NCBI GenBank assembly: GCA_029582155.1
Contig: CM055908.1
Coordinates: 17,731,906-17,795,905 of the forward strand
Source: Panopea generosa
Taxonomy: Eukaryota; Mollusca; Bivalvia; Adapedonta; Hiatellidae
Reading direction: 5' to 3'
Length of the DNA stretch: 64,000 nucleotides
Part shown: piece by piece, positions 60,811-64,000 of the stretch
Layout: each line of letters starts with the position of its first letter
Numbering within the stretch: the stretch's first letter is position 1
Program-made: the position numbers and the translations under genes
The notes under the pieces: generated by a model
Told to the model about the DNA's origin: nothing
Databases searched by the model: none
What the model saw: the letters and a program-made list of their open reading frames with translations, nothing else

Positions 60811-63800
60811 GATATTGGCTGTTGACCATGTATGTCAATTATCCCGTGTGTCCTCTACCCATCAAAAAACTATTTTAAATTAAATGTGAAATATCAATAT
60901 TTTATTTTGATTTTGACTTCATTATCAAAACTTATCAATGTGTTTAATCGCATTTAAGTTTGCCCTTTATACTTTGATTTATCTGAAAATAATTCTATTA
61001 ACACTTTATATATTTTTTGACTTTGCAATAGGAACGAAAGGAATAATTTAGTTGTTCTTCTTGTGGTGCATTTGACCAAACAATCGCTCAGACCATTTGC
61101 AAAACCATATTTGATTACGCCAATGAATGATATTTTTAAAAAAAATCGACAACTCTTAGTAATTTTCACAATAAATAAGGTTGCACCGTTGAAATCAACG
61201 TACATGTAATTCACAAGTTGAAACACTTAACAAATACACACATATTCCAGAATATTATCTTTTATCGCGAAAAAGGAGAATTGATAAGAAATGCCTGAAT
61301 GAATGTTATGAGTATATACTATAACTATAATACTAGATTTGAAGGATAACAGACAGAGAATGTTGTTATACATTACACTGCTGACTTCTTCAGTATAAAC
61401 ATACGAACAATGTCATCTGGTTGTTTTAAATGACTTAAAACCGATAAAAATAAGACATGAATGTTTTTTCTCTCACTTTGGTAGGTAGTTTAAACTTTCT
61501 GAGACTTGTAAATTTGATGTCACCAACTGCAGAACATTCACTTCCTTTGTACATGCACGCATTCATGTCTAATCATTAGTTTTCCAAACTGCAAATGGAA
61601 AGTATTAAAATCGCAAAATTGTCTTTTTTTTATATTGACATTTGTTTGACAAATGATTGTGTTTTGATTGTTGTGCTCTATATCAAGGTCGTATTTTAGT
61701 CGTCCTTTCTCAAAGACATTTATTTTATTGCAAATAAAAACATATAAAATGGCGTTTCATTTCAAATAACTTACCTATTACGCTTAATGCTGTATTGATA
61801 TTGCATACAATAATGGCAGTAAAATGTATTTCTTTAACGATTCCTATGAATACATTGTAGTGTTATATGTGATACTTTAATTGGTAACGCTACGCCAGTA
61901 TGAATCATTTTGATGTGAACCATTGTAAAGCATGTCATAAAATTCACAATATTTTTTTTGTGTAAAATCCAATATATGGACACGAAATTGTTTTAAAACA
62001 TGATATTGTCTAGAAATGATATACAGGAAACGAATTTATAGTTTATGTCTTCCTCTACTCAAACTTGTAATCATACACACTTTACAAAACATTACAAAAT
62101 GGAATAAGGCACGACGCAACAACCGTTTGTTAAGATAAAAACACCACAGCGTAGAATATTGTTGTAATATATGGAGAAACAAAGCTTAAGAGTGTGTTTA
62201 TTGATGTTTTACTACTAAACACGACTTTTTGCCAGTGTAAAAGATGCAAGTGTAGTGGATAAAGGGTAGTTGCCTCTCAAGCTTGAATGTTAAGGTTCAA
62301 TGTCAACTCAAGCCGTTGGACATTACAGAAAACTACTCACTGGTAACGGATAATATGCACAAATATAAGTTTAAGTACAGTTATCAAAAGTCAAAAGTTT
62401 AAGTTGAGGAAAAACTCAATTTGAGATACTTGGTGAAACCGGGGCCTGGTTCTGTACCGGAAGTGGACTTAAGAGTGGTCCATGTACGCTTTGAGCTTGC
62501 TGTGCAATCGAGCTAAAAGAAATGTGTATAAGCTAAATAGCGAGGTACCGCGCATTTAGATAAATAATATCAATTTTGGAATAGAAAAGTAAAATGTTCA
62601 ACATCGCATGAGTGTGTTATCTTTAACTTAAGTTTTCGTACACTTCACAAAGAGATTGTGTGTTTATGAGATAGATACATATCCAAATAGGTTTATAATT
62701 TAAAATAAAGTGTTCATGCGAAGCCAGTGTCAAAGTTTTCGATTGATATTGCATTGAGTTTCAAGTGATACACCACACACCAGACGATTTAAGGAATATA
62801 ACTAAAGGAATTTGAGATAGGAACAAGGTTCCATATTCACCATCCTCGGCATTTGCAAATCAAGGCGTTTTTTTGTAAGGTTTAGTCCACATATTCCAGA
62901 ATGTCAATGATATTAACCTTCAAATATTAGCTGAAAATGATGCAGCTCAGCGATGTTTCCGGAGTCCCAAATGGAGTGTGGGTCCCTCTGGATCCGCCAG
63001 TGCTCAGATTTCCTGCATGTTAAAAACGGAAGTTAACTTGATCAACAAATAACTCCAACCTAATCCTCCTAATAATACATTCTATACAATTAAATTGATT
63101 ACAGTATCTACATAACTTAATTAAGTTCGTCTTTAATTTTTGTTCGTGATATTCAAAGAGAAATAACTCTGGCATGTTATATAAAACCACAAATGTAAAA
63201 TTTGTTTTAATCCTTTTTCCATATGCTAGAAAAAACACTTAACGTCAGTTTATATCCCCAACATCAAATATTTTCCCGCTTAGCTAGACACATCTTTTAT
63301 ATGATTATAAAAAAGGGAGTTTAAGATCATAATTATTTATAAATAATGTGGTCCAATATCTACTAAATTGTTATATGTATCTTCCTATATTTTGAGTTTG
63401 ATTTGATAAAATGTGAATATATAAAGTTGGGACTATAACATATAGTAAATCAGAGAACTACCCAATATGTGATGAAACTCAGGTCGCATTTTACAATTTG
63501 AACCGAAAGACAAACTTTCAACTTAATGTCGAATGTTTTTTATGAATTCTTCAGCACGGTTTCTTAATTTGAACTTATCTGAATATCTTTAGTATCAATA
63601 CCAATCCAGGTTTGCATGTACCGGAATGTTAATAATTATTTACTTTTACTGCTTAGTTTTGGGTTCTCTGTCATGTGATGATAATGGCGTTGAATCTCAT
63701 AAGTCAAAGCAATGTAAGCCAGGTTTAAATAAATATTCATATGCCTTCATAGTTTGATTGGTATTTTGGTTGCGTTTGGTTTATTTTATAAAACACTTTT

Positions 63801-64000
63801 TAAAAATGACAATACACAATGTGCACAACATATTTTTTATGTTTATAATTTGATTTGTGTTTGTTTGTATATATTTAATAAAACGTATCCCACGTTGCAT
63901 ATGATCATTTTGGCGGTGAACAACACTACAAAGATTACGACGACATACTAAGCAGGGATATGCCTTTGCAATAAAACCCGGCTAATCGCTACTGCTTACT
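60811..64000. other. AT-rich DNA to the window end
   Basis: No gene supported. Frames at 60954-61226 (minus), 63020-63238 (minus) and 63754-63951 (plus) have no recognisable domain. A tRNA-head-like piece (GTGTAGTGGATAAAGGG with AAGGTTCAATGTC, 62252-62303) may be an old SINE. A TGGATCCGCCAGTGCTC string near 62991 could be part of a dispersed repeat; no second copy is in the window. Confidence 0.4.

Noticed and set aside
62938-63020. Short plus frame MMQLSDVSGVPNGVWVPLDP
   Set aside because: Only 29 codons, no supporting splice signals; the GGATCCGCCAGTG piece looks more like a dispersed repeat.

Overview
This window looks like a piece of an animal nuclear genome, most likely from a bivalve or other mollusc. 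The basis is AT-rich DNA with almost no long open frames, one intact peptide GPCR of a protostome neuropeptide F/Y type, several families of tRNA-derived SINEs (one with a central block I associate with molluscan SINEs), decayed APE-type LINE fragments, and a very high load of tandem repeats. The species assignment is inference. No prokaryotic operon, phage, CRISPR or RNA-gene structure was seen.

Layout. 1-5.2 kb: AT-rich DNA with a LINE 3'-end remnant, two SINE pieces and a TA microsatellite. 5.2-7.6 kb: a 38-39 bp satellite. 8.4-10 kb: a compound microsatellite, a reversed SINE tail and a broken LINE running from the end of the endonuclease into reverse transcriptase. 10.3-11.4 kb: a GC- and CpG-rich foldback element with arms of about 230 bp. 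11.5-14.6 kb: a 27-bp satellite enclosed by a 22-bp direct repeat. 14.9-32.1 kb: a tandem segmental duplication (two full copies and one partial) built around arrays of a 67-bp satellite. 33.6-35.1 kb: the only convincing protein gene, a class A GPCR on the minus strand. 35-46.9 kb: unique AT-rich DNA with at least nine scattered SINE pieces. 46.9-52.3 kb: a 78-bp satellite. 52.3-56.9 kb: no recognised gene. 56.9-60.6 kb: three more tandem repeats (71, 40 and 34 bp). 60.6-64 kb: AT-rich DNA without a gene I can support.

How it fits together. Only the GPCR has a clear function, as a receptor for a neuropeptide. The rest is a record of genome turnover: satellites with multi-unit higher-order periods, tandem copies of a multi-kilobase unit carrying an embedded array, a near-exact template-switch signature between two of those copies, and layered SINE/LINE insertions. 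Most longer open frames outside the GPCR come from satellites whose unit length is a multiple of three or whose unit lacks stops.

The most useful leads are the GPCR with glycine where class A receptors almost always have aspartate 2.50, the tandem L-array-R unit that may be a mobile or recombination-amplified composite, the foldback element, and the 22-bp direct repeat around the 27-bp array. All unit lengths and boundaries were read by eye; no alignment or database search was run.
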